Shown here: positions 9,475 through 18,953 of the stretch, one piece after another | How the letters are laid out: each line of letters starts with the position of its first letter | Position numbering within the stretch: the first letter of the stretch is position 1 | Assembly: GCA_937998695.1 (NCBI GenBank) | Contig: CALLCO010000204.1 | Span: forward strand, 1 to 37,393 | Length of the DNA: 37,393 nt | Source: Candidatus Ozemibacteraceae bacterium | GTDB lineage: Bacteria; Muiribacteriota; Ozemobacteria; Ozemobacterales; Ozemobacteraceae | Reading direction: 5' to 3' | Translations under genes and position numbers: made by a program | The notes under the pieces: model-generated | Databases searched by the model: none | Told to the model about the DNA's origin: nothing | The model's input: the letters and a program-made list of their open reading frames with translations, nothing else

Positions 9475-12400
9475 TTAGGTTTGTGGAACGGATACGTCCC
9501 ACCACCCGGTCACCTTCTCGCCTATCTCGATCGCCAGATCATATAAGGCGGGGATGAGAACCAGCGTCAGCACCGTGCCGAACGTCAGGCCGAAGCTGGC
9601 GACAATGCCGAGGGGGGACATCCGTTCGAGGCCGACCGCCTGCTCGAAGACGAGCGGCAGCAGGCCCAGCACGGTCGAGGCGGTGGTGATCAGGATCGGC
9701 CGCAGGCGGATGCGCACCGCCTGGAACAGGGCTTCCCGGCGCGGCATTCCTTCCTGCCGGGCCTGGTCGATGAAATCGATCAGGATGATGGCGTTGTTGA
9801 CGATGGTGCCGCCCAGCAGGATCAACCCCATCATGGCGGGCTGGCACATGGGTTTGTCGAAGAAGACCAGTCCCCACAGGGCCCCAATCAGCGACAGGGG
9901 AATGGACACCATCACCAGCAGCGGCCGCCACCAGCTTTCGAACAGCACCCACAGCACGATGAACAAGAAGACGATGCCGATGACCAGCGCTCTCCCCAGG
10001 CGCCGCGCCGTATCGGCGATGTCGCTCATGCTGCCGGTCAACCTGATCTCATAGCCCTCGGGCACCGCCAGCCCCTCGAGCACCTTCTGCACGTCGGCGG
10101 CGACCAGTGAGAGGGGCCGGCCGAGGTTGACTCCGAGGATATCGCTGGTCTGACGAAGATCCTCGCGGGTCAGCGAGGTCGGGGCCAGCGTGGGTCGCGT
10201 TTCGGCGATGGCCGAGAGGAACAGATCACCCGCGCCGTGGGGAATGACGAGATCGAGCAGGCCATCCTGCCAACGGGCACCTTCCTGGCCGATATCGACG
10301 CGGATCGGCAGGTCGAGAAAGCCCTGCATCTTCAGACGGGTGGGCACCCGCCCCGTCAGGGTCACGCCGAGAAACTCCCCAAGCCCGCGGGGGGTCAGCC
10401 CATATCTGGCGACCAGGTCGGCGAACGGGCGCAGGTGGGTCTCGGGCTTGGTCATGGTCCAGGCGGGGCGCAGATCGCCCAGTCCCTGCACCCCACGCAA
10501 GGCGGCCAACGTGCGCTCGGTGAGGGCGGCCAGCACCACGGGATCGCGGCCGACGATCTGCACGTCGATCGGCGCCCGCGTGGTCGACATCGGGGTGGCC
10601 CCGTATTCGGTCACCGACACCGCGGTCGGCCCGGGAATGGCAGCGAAGGCGCGGCGCCAATCCCCCATGATCTCCCAGATCGTCGCGGTGCGCAGGTCAC
10701 GGGTGGTCAACCGCACCTGGATCTCGGCCTGTTGCAAAAGTTGCCCGCCGGCCCCGAAGCTGACCTGCCCGGGCTCGGCCCCGATCACGGTCGAGATCGA
10801 GATGACCTGCGGGTGCTGGCGCATGACCCGCTCGAACCGGGAGACGGTCTCTTCGACCGCCGGCAACGGCATGGCCGGCGGCAGGTCGAGCCTGACGGTC
10901 AGCATGCCCGTGTCCATACGCGGCATCAGTTCGCGACCCACCACGGGGATGACCGTCCGTACGGTGGCAGCCAGGGCCACAAACCCCGCCAGCAGCACCA
11001 GGACTCTGGCCCGGAGAGCTCCCTCCAGGAGGGTGAGATAGACGTCGGCCACCGCCCCGAGCAGCCGGTCCATGTGGCGAGCGGCCCAGGCCTGCAGGCC
11101 GGTGGCGGCGGGTCGGGCGGCGGCGGGCGGCCCGCCGCGGAAGACCCAGCCCAGCGCCAGCGGGACGATGGTCACGGCCGCCGCGAACGACCCGACCAGC
11201 GTAGCCGAGATGGTCATCGTCAGTGGTCGCAGCACCTGCTGGGCATACCCGCCCACGAACATGATGGGCAACATGACGACGATGGTGGTCAGCATGCCGC
11301 CCAGGATGGAGAAGATCACCTCGCCGGTTCCCCGGGCGACCAGATCGATAGACGGTTCCCCCGCCTGCAGGTGCCGAAAGACGTTCTCCACGACGACGAT
11401 CGACGCATCGACCACCATGCCGACGGCGATGATCAGGCCCGACAGGGTCACCATGTTGAGGGTGAAGGGCGTGAACCAGAGGAACGCGAAGGCCGACAGG
11501 AACGACAGGGGAATGGAGATGCCGATGACCAGGGAGGTGCGCAGTTCGAGCAGCATCACCAGAACGACCAGCATGGTCAGCCAGACGGCCGAGACCAGGG
11601 CGCCTTTCATGCCGGCCACGTTGCGATCGATGATCGGCTGCTGATCGGTGGTCACCTCGAAGACGAGCCAGGGAAACATCCGTTCGAAGCGGGGCAGGGC
11701 TTCCTTGACGGACTGCAGGGCGGCCATCGCATACCCGCCCTCCGGCTTGAGCACGTTGAGGGCGATGGCCGGCGAGGCGTTGCCGTGGTAGAGGCTCCGC
11801 GGTTCCGCAGGCCGCAGGCTGATCGAGGCGACGTCGCCGACCGTGACGATGCCCCCCTGGCGGATGCGCAGCGGCAGCGCGGACAGATCGGCGGGCTGGC
11901 GGGCTTCCTGCATCGTCTTAACCAGGGATTCCCGCCCCTGATTCACCCAATAGCCACCGGGCAACGAGAGGTTGTTGGCACCGAGAGCCGCCAACACCAC
12001 CTCGGGCGTCAGGTCATAGCGACGCAACCGCTCGTGGTCGAGCCGCACCAGCACCTCGAGCTGGTTGGCCCCGAAGACATCGACCTTGCCGACCCCGGGC
12101 AGGGCCAGCAGTTCCTCGCGCAGGTCGTTGTCGGCCAGCAGCCGCACCGCGGGCAGATCGAGCCCAGAGCCGGGCCGCGGGGTCACCGCCAGGGTCAGGA
12201 CCGGGCGATTGGCGTCGGTGATGCGGAAGAACTGGGGCTCCTGAGCCCCCGCCGGAAACTGGCCCTTGATGCGGTTCACCGCGTTGATGACATCGTTCAT
12301 GGCCAGGCCGATATCGCGGTCGTAGTCGAACTGAGCGTTGACGGACGAGATTTCGTCACGGGAAGTGGCCGTGACGCGGGTCAGGCCCGTGATGCCTTTG

Positions 12401-12612
12401 ATCTCGCGGTCGATCAGGGAGGAGACCAGACGGTTGACGTCCTCGGCTGGCGCTCCGCGCACCACCGTCATCACCACGATCTGGGGCGGCACGGTGTCGG
12501 GGAACAGGTCGATGGGCATGGTCAGGAAGGCCCGCCCGCCCAGAACTCCCACGATCAGCCAGAGGGCGATCACCGCGGTCGGGCGCGGCAAGAGCCGGGC
12601 AACGAGGCTCAC
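9475..12612 (-). CDS. RND efflux transporter permease (AcrB/HAE1-like)
   Basis: SLVARLLPRPTAVIALWLIVGVLGGRAFLTMPIDLFPDTVPPQIVV..., GMVVDASIVVVENVFRHL, GGTIVNNAIILIDFIDQARQEG, RLRPILITTASTVLGLLPL. GTG start overlaps adaptor stop (GTGA). Confidence 0.95.
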   Translation of the reverse strand: MSLVARLLPRPTAVIALWLIVGVLGGRAFLTMPIDLFPDTVPPQIVVMTVVRGAPAEDVNRLVSSLIDREIKGITGLTRVTATSRDEISSVNAQFDYDRDIGLAMNDVINAVNRIKGQFPAGAQEPQFFRITDANRPVLTLAVTPRPGSGLDLPAVRLLADNDLREELLALPGVGKVDVFGANQLEVLVRLDHERLRRYDLTPEVVLAALGANNLSLPGGYWVNQGRESLVKTMQEARQPADLSALPLRIRQGGIVTVGDVASISLRPAEPRSLYHGNASPAIALNVLKPEGGYAMAALQSVKEALPRFERMFPWLVFEVTTDQQPIIDRNVAGMKGALVSAVWLTMLVVLVMLLELRTSLVIGISIPLSFLSAFAFLWFTPFTLNMVTLSGLIIAVGMVVDASIVVVENVFRHLQAGEPSIDLVARGTGEVIFSILGGMLTTIVVMLPIMFVGGYAQQVLRPLTMTISATLVGSFAAAVTIVPLALGWVFRGGPPAAARPAATGLQAWAARHMDRLLGAVADVYLTLLEGALRARVLVLLAGFVALAATVRTVIPVVGRELMPRMDTGMLTVRLDLPPAMPLPAVEETVSRFERVMRQHPQVISISTVIGAEPGQVSFGAGGQLLQQAEIQVRLTTRDLRTATIWEIMGDWRRAFAAIPGPTAVSVTEYGATPMSTTRAPIDVQIVGRDPVVLAALTERTLAALRGVQGLGDLRPAWTMTKPETHLRPFADLVARYGLTPRGLGEFLGVTLTGRVPTRLKMQGFLDLPIRVDIGQEGARWQDGLLDLVIPHGAGDLFLSAIAETRPTLAPTSLTREDLRQTSDILGVNLGRPLSLVAADVQKVLEGLAVPEGYEIRLTGSMSDIADTARRLGRALVIGIVFLFIVLWVLFESWWRPLLVMVSIPLSLIGALWGLVFFDKPMCQPAMMGLILLGGTIVNNAIILIDFIDQARQEGMPRREALFQAVRIRLRPILITTASTVLGLLPLVFEQAVGLERMSPLGIVASFGLTFGTVLTLVLIPALYDLAIEIGEKVTGWWDVSVPQT

Positions 12613-13931
12613 GGCATGACCTCCACGGCACAACTGGCGGGCCAGCGCACCATGCCAAGGAAGCCATCGGCCACCAGCCGGGCATCGGTCGCCAGGGCCC
12701 CCTCAGCCACCAGCACCTCGCCCTGATCGCCGATCAGAAGAGGCTCGATCGGACGCCGGCGCGCCTGGCTGTCTCGCACCTCGAAGACACTGACGGTCGG
12801 GCTCCCCGCCGGGGTGGCTTCCCCCATCGTGGAGACAAGATCTGGACCCAGCACCAGGCCCGCACCACGGGCCGTAACGATGCGGGCGACACACTGCCGG
12901 TCATAGACGAGGCCAGGCACGGGCCCTTCCGCCGCCGCTTCGACCGTCACCTGACGCCACTCGTTGAGGGAAGGATGGATGCGAACGACGCGAAAACCCG
13001 GACAGGCGGTCGTTCCGCCGCGCGGTGGATCGACCAGCACCTCCTGGCCCGTCTGCACCTCGGCGGCCCGCTCCTGGGGCACCTGCAGGAGCAGGCGGGG
13101 GCGGCTCTCGTCCTCGAGGACGTAGACGGGGGTGCCGGGGCCGACGAACTGTCCCTCCTCCTGCAGCCGGGCCGAAATCACCCCCGCCACGGGCGCGACC
13201 AGAGTGGAATACCCTTCCCTGACCTTCCAGAGGGCGGCGGTCCGGTCGGCGGAGTCGCGCTGGGCCGAGAGAGCGGCCTGCTGCGCCCGCAGGGACTCGA
13301 TCTGGGCATCGAGCGCCTGCCGCTTGCTCTGGGCCTCGGCTTGGCGGTTGTTCATCTCGTCGAGCTGGCTGCGGGCGATCGCCCCTTTCTGGAAGAGGTT
13401 GTCGAAACGCCGGGCCTCGGTCTGCCAGAAGGTCTCGTTGATGAGGGCAGCTTCACGCTGCGCCAGGAGGGCCTTCAGGTTGGCAGCCAGGGCCGCGGCC
13501 TGTTCGGTGACCGACCGGGTCTGGGCGGTGGCGGCCTGGACCTGGGTGCGGGCCTCGCTCGGATCGATGGTGGCCAAGACTGTGCCAGAGGCCACGCGAT
13601 CGCCTTCCCGATAGGGCAGGGAGATCAGGCGGCCGGCCATCTCGGCGGGCAACCGGATGGTCGCCGCGCTCTTGACCGTGGCGATGGCGGGCACGGTCCG
13701 ACGCACCTCGCCCACCACGGGCCGGCCGACCCGCACCAGTCGGGGCCGTTCGACATCGAAGGGCGCGGCCGCCAACCGGGACCGCAGGACAGCCACCTGC
13801 CGGGCTCCCAGGCCGACCAGGCCGGCGATCAGGGCGAGACATCCGAGCCAGACGACGGTTTTCCACCACCGGGAAGAGGGCGGTTGCAGGGATGGTGAGA
13901 GAGGGTTGGCAGGTGGTTCCGTGGTGGTCAT
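12609..13931 (-). CDS. RND efflux periplasmic adaptor (HlyD/MFP family)
   Basis: N-terminal TM; RLISLPYREGDRVASGTVLATIDPSE biotinyl-lipoyl-like half; long coiled coil; YSTLVAPVAGVISARLQEEGQFVGPGTPVYVL. Confidence 0.9.
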   Translation of the reverse strand: MTTTEPPANPLSPSLQPPSSRWWKTVVWLGCLALIAGLVGLGARQVAVLRSRLAAAPFDVERPRLVRVGRPVVGEVRRTVPAIATVKSAATIRLPAEMAGRLISLPYREGDRVASGTVLATIDPSEARTQVQAATAQTRSVTEQAAALAANLKALLAQREAALINETFWQTEARRFDNLFQKGAIARSQLDEMNNRQAEAQSKRQALDAQIESLRAQQAALSAQRDSADRTAALWKVREGYSTLVAPVAGVISARLQEEGQFVGPGTPVYVLEDESRPRLLLQVPQERAAEVQTGQEVLVDPPRGGTTACPGFRVVRIHPSLNEWRQVTVEAAAEGPVPGLVYDRQCVARIVTARGAGLVLGPDLVSTMGEATPAGSPTVSVFEVRDSQARRRPIEPLLIGDQGEVLVAEGALATDARLVADGFLGMVRWPASCAVEVMP

Positions 13932-13980
13932 GAGGGTTTCTCCCGGGGCGTCTCGTGAGGCGGGTGATGCCGGGCTGGGC

Positions 13981-14628
13981 TCAGTCCCCGCTTCCTTCGC
14001 AGATCTGCGACAAAGGCAGGGGCTTGCCGAGGGGAGCCGAGGCGCCGCAACCGGTCACCAGCAGGCGCAGGCTGCGATCGACCTGCGGGCGCAGCCCGGT
14101 AGCGCGACCGGTCAGGGTCCAGCGGATGACCGCCCCCTGCAGCAGGCCCAGGATGCACCGAGCCGCGGCCGCGACGTCGAGGTCGGCCGCCAGACTGCCC
14201 TCGCTCACCCCCTGCTGCACGATGGTACGGATGGAGGTGCGGAAGAGCCCCATCTGGCGGGTGAGGGCCGCCCGCAAGCGGGTCTGCCCGGGGTCGATCG
14301 CGTCGGACAGCAGCAGGGCGGGGTTGATGCGCGACTTCAGCAGCAGGTCGAGGTGTAACCGGCCCAAAGTCAACAGCCGCACGGGTGCGGGCGCGGAGTG
14401 GCGGACGAGAGCCGAGAACCGCCGGCGCATGCGGTCGAACAGCCGCTCGAGGAGGGCCAGCAGCAGCTCCTCCTTCCCCGAGAAATGGCGATAGACCGCC
14501 CCTTCGGTGATGCCCACCCGCTGGGCCAGGCGGCGCATGGTGAACCGAGCGGCGCCCTCGGTGAAGATCAGGTCGCGGGCGGCGTCGAGCAGGCCGCTCC
14601 GTCGTTGCCTCGAAATCAAACGTCCCAT
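13981..14628 (-). CDS. TetR/AcrR family transcriptional regulator
   Basis: MGRLISRQRRSGLLDAARDLIFTEGAARFTMRRLAQRVGITEGAVYRHFSGKEELLLALL: classic TetR HTH. Confidence 0.95.
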   Translation of the reverse strand: MGRLISRQRRSGLLDAARDLIFTEGAARFTMRRLAQRVGITEGAVYRHFSGKEELLLALLERLFDRMRRRFSALVRHSAPAPVRLLTLGRLHLDLLLKSRINPALLLSDAIDPGQTRLRAALTRQMGLFRTSIRTIVQQGVSEGSLAADLDVAAAARCILGLLQGAVIRWTLTGRATGLRPQVDRSLRLLVTGCGASAPLGKPLPLSQICEGSGD

Positions 14629-14646
14629 GCGCACCGCTTTCGTCGA

Positions 14647-14662
14647 AAGTAAACGTTTACTT
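14647..14662. promoter_or_regulatory. Putative TetR-type operator
   Basis: Perfect 16-bp palindrome AAGTAAACGTTTACTT 18 bp upstream of the regulator start. Confidence 0.75.
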
Positions 14663-14736
14663 ACATAAAGGATAGGCGAATTCGGTTGGGATGTCAAGCC
14701 GGATCCTCTGCCCCAGCCCTTCGCCCGCCGTCGATC

Positions 14737-14790
14737 GCGACGAGGTCAGAAATCGGTCGCGGGCGCACGGAGGATGCCCTTCCATGAGCC
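14737..14790. repeat. Degenerate copy of dispersed family 1
   Basis: GACGAGGTCAGAAATCGGTCGCGGGCGCACGGAGGATGCCCTTCC vs unit GACACGAGGTCGGAAGTGGGCCGCGGGCGCCACGGATGGCGCTCC. Confidence 0.6.
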
Positions 14791-14835
14791 CGCGGGGGAA
14801 CGAATCGCCTACAAAGAAGGGGCCGCCCAGAAACG

Positions 14836-15567
14836 TCAGGGTTTGGCGCCAACCGATGCCGGATTCCCGAGGGTGGGGACCCCGCCCCAATATTCGCGGG
14901 TATCCAACCGTTCGATCGGGTCGAACTTTTTGGGATTGGTGCTGGGAGCCTTGCTCATCCAGGGATCGGCATACATGCGAACCCCATCCGGTAAATCGAT
15001 GACCACGAAGGAGTGCCACAGCCCAGGAGCCCGGGCAACATAGACCTTCGCGTCAGGGATGGCGATCTGCAATTGGTCAGCCAGATACGGGGCCTGGTCT
15101 TCGCACTTCCAGCGCAGGCTGTCCTCCCCATGCCGCTCGAGGATATTGTCCTGGATATTGCCCAAGGCACCGCCTAAGGTGCCGCCGGGAATCTTGTGCT
15201 CATATCGGACCATGTCCTTGATGGCCTGGTTATACACCGACTTGACAATGGCCGCATACTTGGAGGTGGGAAAGGCGCCGAGTTTCCCGCCCCAAGCTCC
15301 ACTTTTTACACTCGACCCTGGCGTTTTGACGGTGGGGGAGGCTAGGGTTGACTGGCCCTGAGTTCCGAGACCGAGGCGTTGGAAGACATTTTTGACCGAC
15401 TTCACACCGACAGAAGATTTTGCAGAAGGGGCCGTGGAACCACTGGAGGGATTGTTGCGACCCGACTTTTTTTCATCGGCCAGACAGGGGTGGAGGGAGA
15501 GTGTCAGACAGGTCAAGCCCATAACTACGAGCAAAGCACGTTTGAACGCCCTGTACCATCGAGCCAT
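14836..15567 (-). CDS. Secreted protein with possible transglutaminase-like Cys-His-Asp arrangement
   Basis: Signal peptide MARWYRAFKRALLVVMGLTCLTLSLHPCLA; ordered WKCEDQAPYLADQL ... LWHSFVVIDLPDG ... YADPWMS. Confidence 0.7.
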   Translation of the reverse strand: MARWYRAFKRALLVVMGLTCLTLSLHPCLADEKKSGRNNPSSGSTAPSAKSSVGVKSVKNVFQRLGLGTQGQSTLASPTVKTPGSSVKSGAWGGKLGAFPTSKYAAIVKSVYNQAIKDMVRYEHKIPGGTLGGALGNIQDNILERHGEDSLRWKCEDQAPYLADQLQIAIPDAKVYVARAPGLWHSFVVIDLPDGVRMYADPWMSKAPSTNPKKFDPIERLDTREYWGGVPTLGNPASVGAKP

Positions 15568-15689
15568 GATCGTTTCCCTCATTTCGTTTTGAAGTCATGC
15601 CCCCTGTAAAAGGCCCCAACGGAACCTTTTACCGAACGGCAATACCGACCATCACCACAGTGCCATTTTCCTCAAGCCAAAGCAAGACC

Positions 15690-15782
15690 TCACGCCAAGG
15701 TCGCCCCAAACAACAGCCCGATCCAGAGTCCATAGACGCCCAGCAGTCCGCACAGAAGCGCCTGCCGTTCTAGTGTGGTCAT
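15690..15782 (-). CDS. Small (30 aa) predicted membrane protein
   Basis: MTTLERQALLCGLLGVYGLWIGLLFGATLA* preceded by AGGAGG-TTGTCC-ATG; single TM helix. Confidence 0.55.
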   Translation of the reverse strand: MTTLERQALLCGLLGVYGLWIGLLFGATLA

Positions 15783-15938
15783 GGACAACCTCCTCATTCC
15801 CGTCGTTTCCGGAGTCTCCTGAAGGACGAACCACCCCCGTGAACCATTACAAAAATTTCCGCAAGAGGCTGGCCCGTGCAGCGAAACCCTGATCAAAGCC
15901 GGAAACGCATTTTTCGGAAGGCGAAGAAGGGTCCATGG

Positions 15939-18900
15939 ATGGTATCATGCAAGCCGATCATGAACCAACCGCCACCTGCCTTCGCCCGCCACCCCCCCCT
16001 CCCGGCAGGCGGGCCGTGGCCTCCGGCCAACCCCGACGGCTCCCGGCGACCCGTCGGCTTTTTCTGGTTTCCGTGGGGCAAGTGGCTGATCGCCATGGTC
16101 GTCTTCTTCCACCTCCCGTTCCTGTTGCTCAATTTCGGCATGGGAACGCTGTGGACCCGCCGCGAAACCCAGGCCCGGGAACAGGCCATGAACCAGCTCG
16201 AAATCCATGTCTCCGATTTGGCGGTCCAGGGGAACACACGAGGGTTTATTTCTCGTTCTCTGCAGCGCGTCCATGACGAGGCCTCGGCTTTTCCGGCCCG
16301 GCGACCAGCCATTTTGCGGCGCTGGCAACGTCTTCTCGATCGCGAGTTTCCCAGGTTCTTCCATTGGTATGTCACCGACCGAAATGGCGATCTGATCGCC
16401 GAATGCTCTTCTCCCCAGGCGCCACGCCGGGTCATCCGCGAGTTGTATCAGGTGGCGGTGTCGAAGTGGCGCAACGACCCACAGCATGATGACCTGCGCC
16501 GACGATTCCAGGAGCGAATCTGGCCGTTCATCGGGCCCCAGGCCCGCAGGGATTTCCTGGCCCCGCTGGGTCCGGGACAGTCGACCATCATGGCGGAAAC
16601 CCGGTTCGGGGAAGAGAAGACCTTCTTCTTCATCCACCTCACCGCTGAGGGAGCGCTGTTCGCCCACATCAACCAACGGCCCGACTGGGCTCGACGAGCG
16701 CTCGACGTTCTGGTGCGACGCTTGAACCGGCGACGCGGGCCGATGGGCTGGCGGGCCGGGACACTCATCCCCAGCGAAACCAAACCGCTTCATCCCGAGG
16801 TGGCCGCGGCCCACCTCGCTTTCGAGCGCACCGGGCAGGCCCGGTATTTCGGCCGGACAAGCCTGGTCATCTTCCGCCGTATCCATCCAGGACTGCTGCT
16901 GTGGCTGCAGCGTCCCGCCCCCAGCGACAAGATCGCACAGCAAGCCCGGTGGTGGCTCGTTCTCGGCGGAGCCCTCCTCGGGTTCCTGATCCACGTGGGG
17001 AGTTTCCGGGTATTCAGCGGGCGCTGGCCGCTCACCCTGTCGATCCGACATCGCCTGATCCTGTTGTTTCTGTTCATGGCCGGGCTTCCCCTGCTGGCGG
17101 TGTGGTTGTTGGGGGTCGATTACCTTTCCCGCCAGGAGGGCATCCTGCGGGCCCGCGCCGAAACCGAGATCCAGGATACCTTGCGCGGCTTCGACCAGCA
17201 GTTTCTGCGCGAACTGTCCCTGTTGAACGACCGCCTGCGCGAGGCCATCGACCTGTCCTTCGGCTGGGGGGGGAAACGGCCGCCCGTGCCCCAGCGGAGG
17301 AGTCGCTGGTTCCGTCGACAGTTCCAGGTCGAGAAACTCTACCTGTTCGATCAAGCGGGCCAGGTCGTCTATTCCCACCCCCCGCCCGGGGATGAAGGGA
17401 CCGAAAGCGAACGGCGGTTTATCGGCAAGCTTTCGGCCAAAGCGTTGCGCGATCTCAATCAGGAACCCCCCACCGAGGCGGGCCAGGCAACCGACCTCGT
17501 CTGGTCGGCCATCGGGGGCGACGAGGAGAGTTGGAAAGGGATCCTGCGCGACCTGGGCAAAATCGTGTATTTCGATCTTTCGGGCGAACAGACCTACGCC
17601 TTCATGCACGCCATCAAGGATCGCTCGGGAATCAGTCGCCGGTTTATCGTGCTCACCTGGCAACGGCAGCACTTGCACACCCAGTTCGTCCGCAAGCACC
17701 TCCTTGAGCAGCAACGCCTTATTCCCGGCGGACGGCTGTGGGCAACCACCCCGACGGGGGGGATCGTGGCCGCCCCAACAGAGCTCGACCGGCTAAACCC
17801 GCGGTTGTTCCAGCGGTTGGCCCCGCTGCTGAACGCGCGTCAGAGCACATCATTCCGGGTGGGGAAAGGTGACGCCCCCCGATTGCTGGTCGGGTTCGCC
17901 GCCCGGGAAATGAATGGCCTGATCCTGTGGGGGGCGCGAACCGAGAGCGACATCCAGCGCGACCTTCACCAGTTCAGGTTCGGACTGGGACTATTCCTGG
18001 CCGGCATCGCCCTGCTCGCCCTGGGGCTCGGTGGCCACCTGTCCGAGGGTTTCCTGGTGCCGGTGGCGGACGTGTCGCGGGGGGTGGAAGCCATCCAGCG
18101 ACGCGACTTCCGGCACCGGGTGCCGGTCGGCCCACCCGACGAACTGGGGCGCCTAGCCGCCACCTTCAACCAGGTCATGGAGGGGCTCGCCGACCTCGAG
18201 GTCGGCCGGTTCGTCCAGGAGAACCTGATGCCGCGCGAGGAGATCGTCTGGGGCGAGTATCGGGTGTTTGGGCGCAGCCGGTTCCTGACCGCCCTGTCGG
18301 GCGACTATTTCGATCTGAAAGTGCTGCCCGGGAACCGACTGTTCTTTTTGGTCGGCGACGTGGCGGGGCACGGGGTGGGCGCGGCGCTGGTCATGGCGAT
18401 GGCCAAGGCGCTGGTCGAGCGGGAGATCCCGCGCGGGACGACGGCGTCCGGCTTCCTGACGATCCTCAACCAAGTGCTGCGGGCCACGTTGCGCCGGGGC
18501 AGCATGATGACGTGCGCGGTGGGCCTCCTGGACATGCGGACGCACCGACTCAGCTTTGCCAACGCCGGCCAATGCCCGGCGGTGCAGCTCACCGGGCCGG
18601 ACACGTGGCAGGAGGTGGCGCTTCCTTCCAAGCCCCTGGGGGTCAGCAGCTCATGGCAGGGGAAGGAGCTGATCGAGGAGTTCAGCCCTGGTCACCGCTG
18701 GCTGCTGTTCACCGACGGTCTGATCGAAGCCAGGACTCCCGGCGGGATGCTGGGCTTCGCCCCCTTCCAGGCTGCCGCCGCCCGCCTGGTCGGCAGCAAC
18801 CCCCGGGCCGGCTGGGAGGCCTTGATGGCTTGGCACGACGCCGCACGCCAGGGCATTCCCCCCACCGATGACATGACCCTGCTCATCATTGCCCGGCACG

Positions 18901-18947
18901 GGGAAGCAGACTCGACCTCCGAGGCCACCGGAGCCTTCCGGGCTTGA
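15939..18947 (+). CDS. Membrane-anchored SpoIIE-type PP2C phosphatase with two TM regions and HAMP-like linker
   Basis: TMs LIAMVVFFHLPFLLLNFG and LILLFLFMAGLPLLAVWLLG; HAMP-like PVADVSRGVEAIQRRDFRHRVPVGPPDELGRLAATFNQVM; PP2C LSGDYFDLKVLPGNRLFFLVGDVAGHGVGAALVMAMAKAL ... RWLLFTDGLIEAR ... PTDDMTLLII. Start uncertain (ORF opens at 15876). Confidence 0.9.
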   Translation: MVSCKPIMNQPPPAFARHPPLPAGGPWPPANPDGSRRPVGFFWFPWGKWLIAMVVFFHLPFLLLNFGMGTLWTRRETQAREQAMNQLEIHVSDLAVQGNTRGFISRSLQRVHDEASAFPARRPAILRRWQRLLDREFPRFFHWYVTDRNGDLIAECSSPQAPRRVIRELYQVAVSKWRNDPQHDDLRRRFQERIWPFIGPQARRDFLAPLGPGQSTIMAETRFGEEKTFFFIHLTAEGALFAHINQRPDWARRALDVLVRRLNRRRGPMGWRAGTLIPSETKPLHPEVAAAHLAFERTGQARYFGRTSLVIFRRIHPGLLLWLQRPAPSDKIAQQARWWLVLGGALLGFLIHVGSFRVFSGRWPLTLSIRHRLILLFLFMAGLPLLAVWLLGVDYLSRQEGILRARAETEIQDTLRGFDQQFLRELSLLNDRLREAIDLSFGWGGKRPPVPQRRSRWFRRQFQVEKLYLFDQAGQVVYSHPPPGDEGTESERRFIGKLSAKALRDLNQEPPTEAGQATDLVWSAIGGDEESWKGILRDLGKIVYFDLSGEQTYAFMHAIKDRSGISRRFIVLTWQRQHLHTQFVRKHLLEQQRLIPGGRLWATTPTGGIVAAPTELDRLNPRLFQRLAPLLNARQSTSFRVGKGDAPRLLVGFAAREMNGLILWGARTESDIQRDLHQFRFGLGLFLAGIALLALGLGGHLSEGFLVPVADVSRGVEAIQRRDFRHRVPVGPPDELGRLAATFNQVMEGLADLEVGRFVQENLMPREEIVWGEYRVFGRSRFLTALSGDYFDLKVLPGNRLFFLVGDVAGHGVGAALVMAMAKALVEREIPRGTTASGFLTILNQVLRATLRRGSMMTCAVGLLDMRTHRLSFANAGQCPAVQLTGPDTWQEVALPSKPLGVSSSWQGKELIEEFSPGHRWLLFTDGLIEARTPGGMLGFAPFQAAAARLVGSNPRAGWEALMAWHDAARQGIPPTDDMTLLIIARHGEADSTSEATGAFRA

Positions 18948-18953
18948 CCGCGG

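Noticed and set aside
10237-12726. 829-aa plus-strand ORF
   Set aside because: Antisense to the clear RND permease; His/Gln/Gly/Arg-biased composition typical of GC-rich shadow ORFs.
14987-15019. Further family-1 copy (peptide MALLRGHRF in ORF 14657..15019)
   Set aside because: Out-of-frame reading of the real sequence LWHSFVVIDLPDG; the DNA match is short and does not extend into the repeat.
14657-15019. 120-aa minus-strand ORF
   Set aside because: Overlaps the better-supported secreted protein in another frame and part of a family-1 repeat.
15945-17714. 589-aa minus-strand ORF
   Set aside because: Antisense to the SpoIIE phosphatase; low-complexity shadow ORF.
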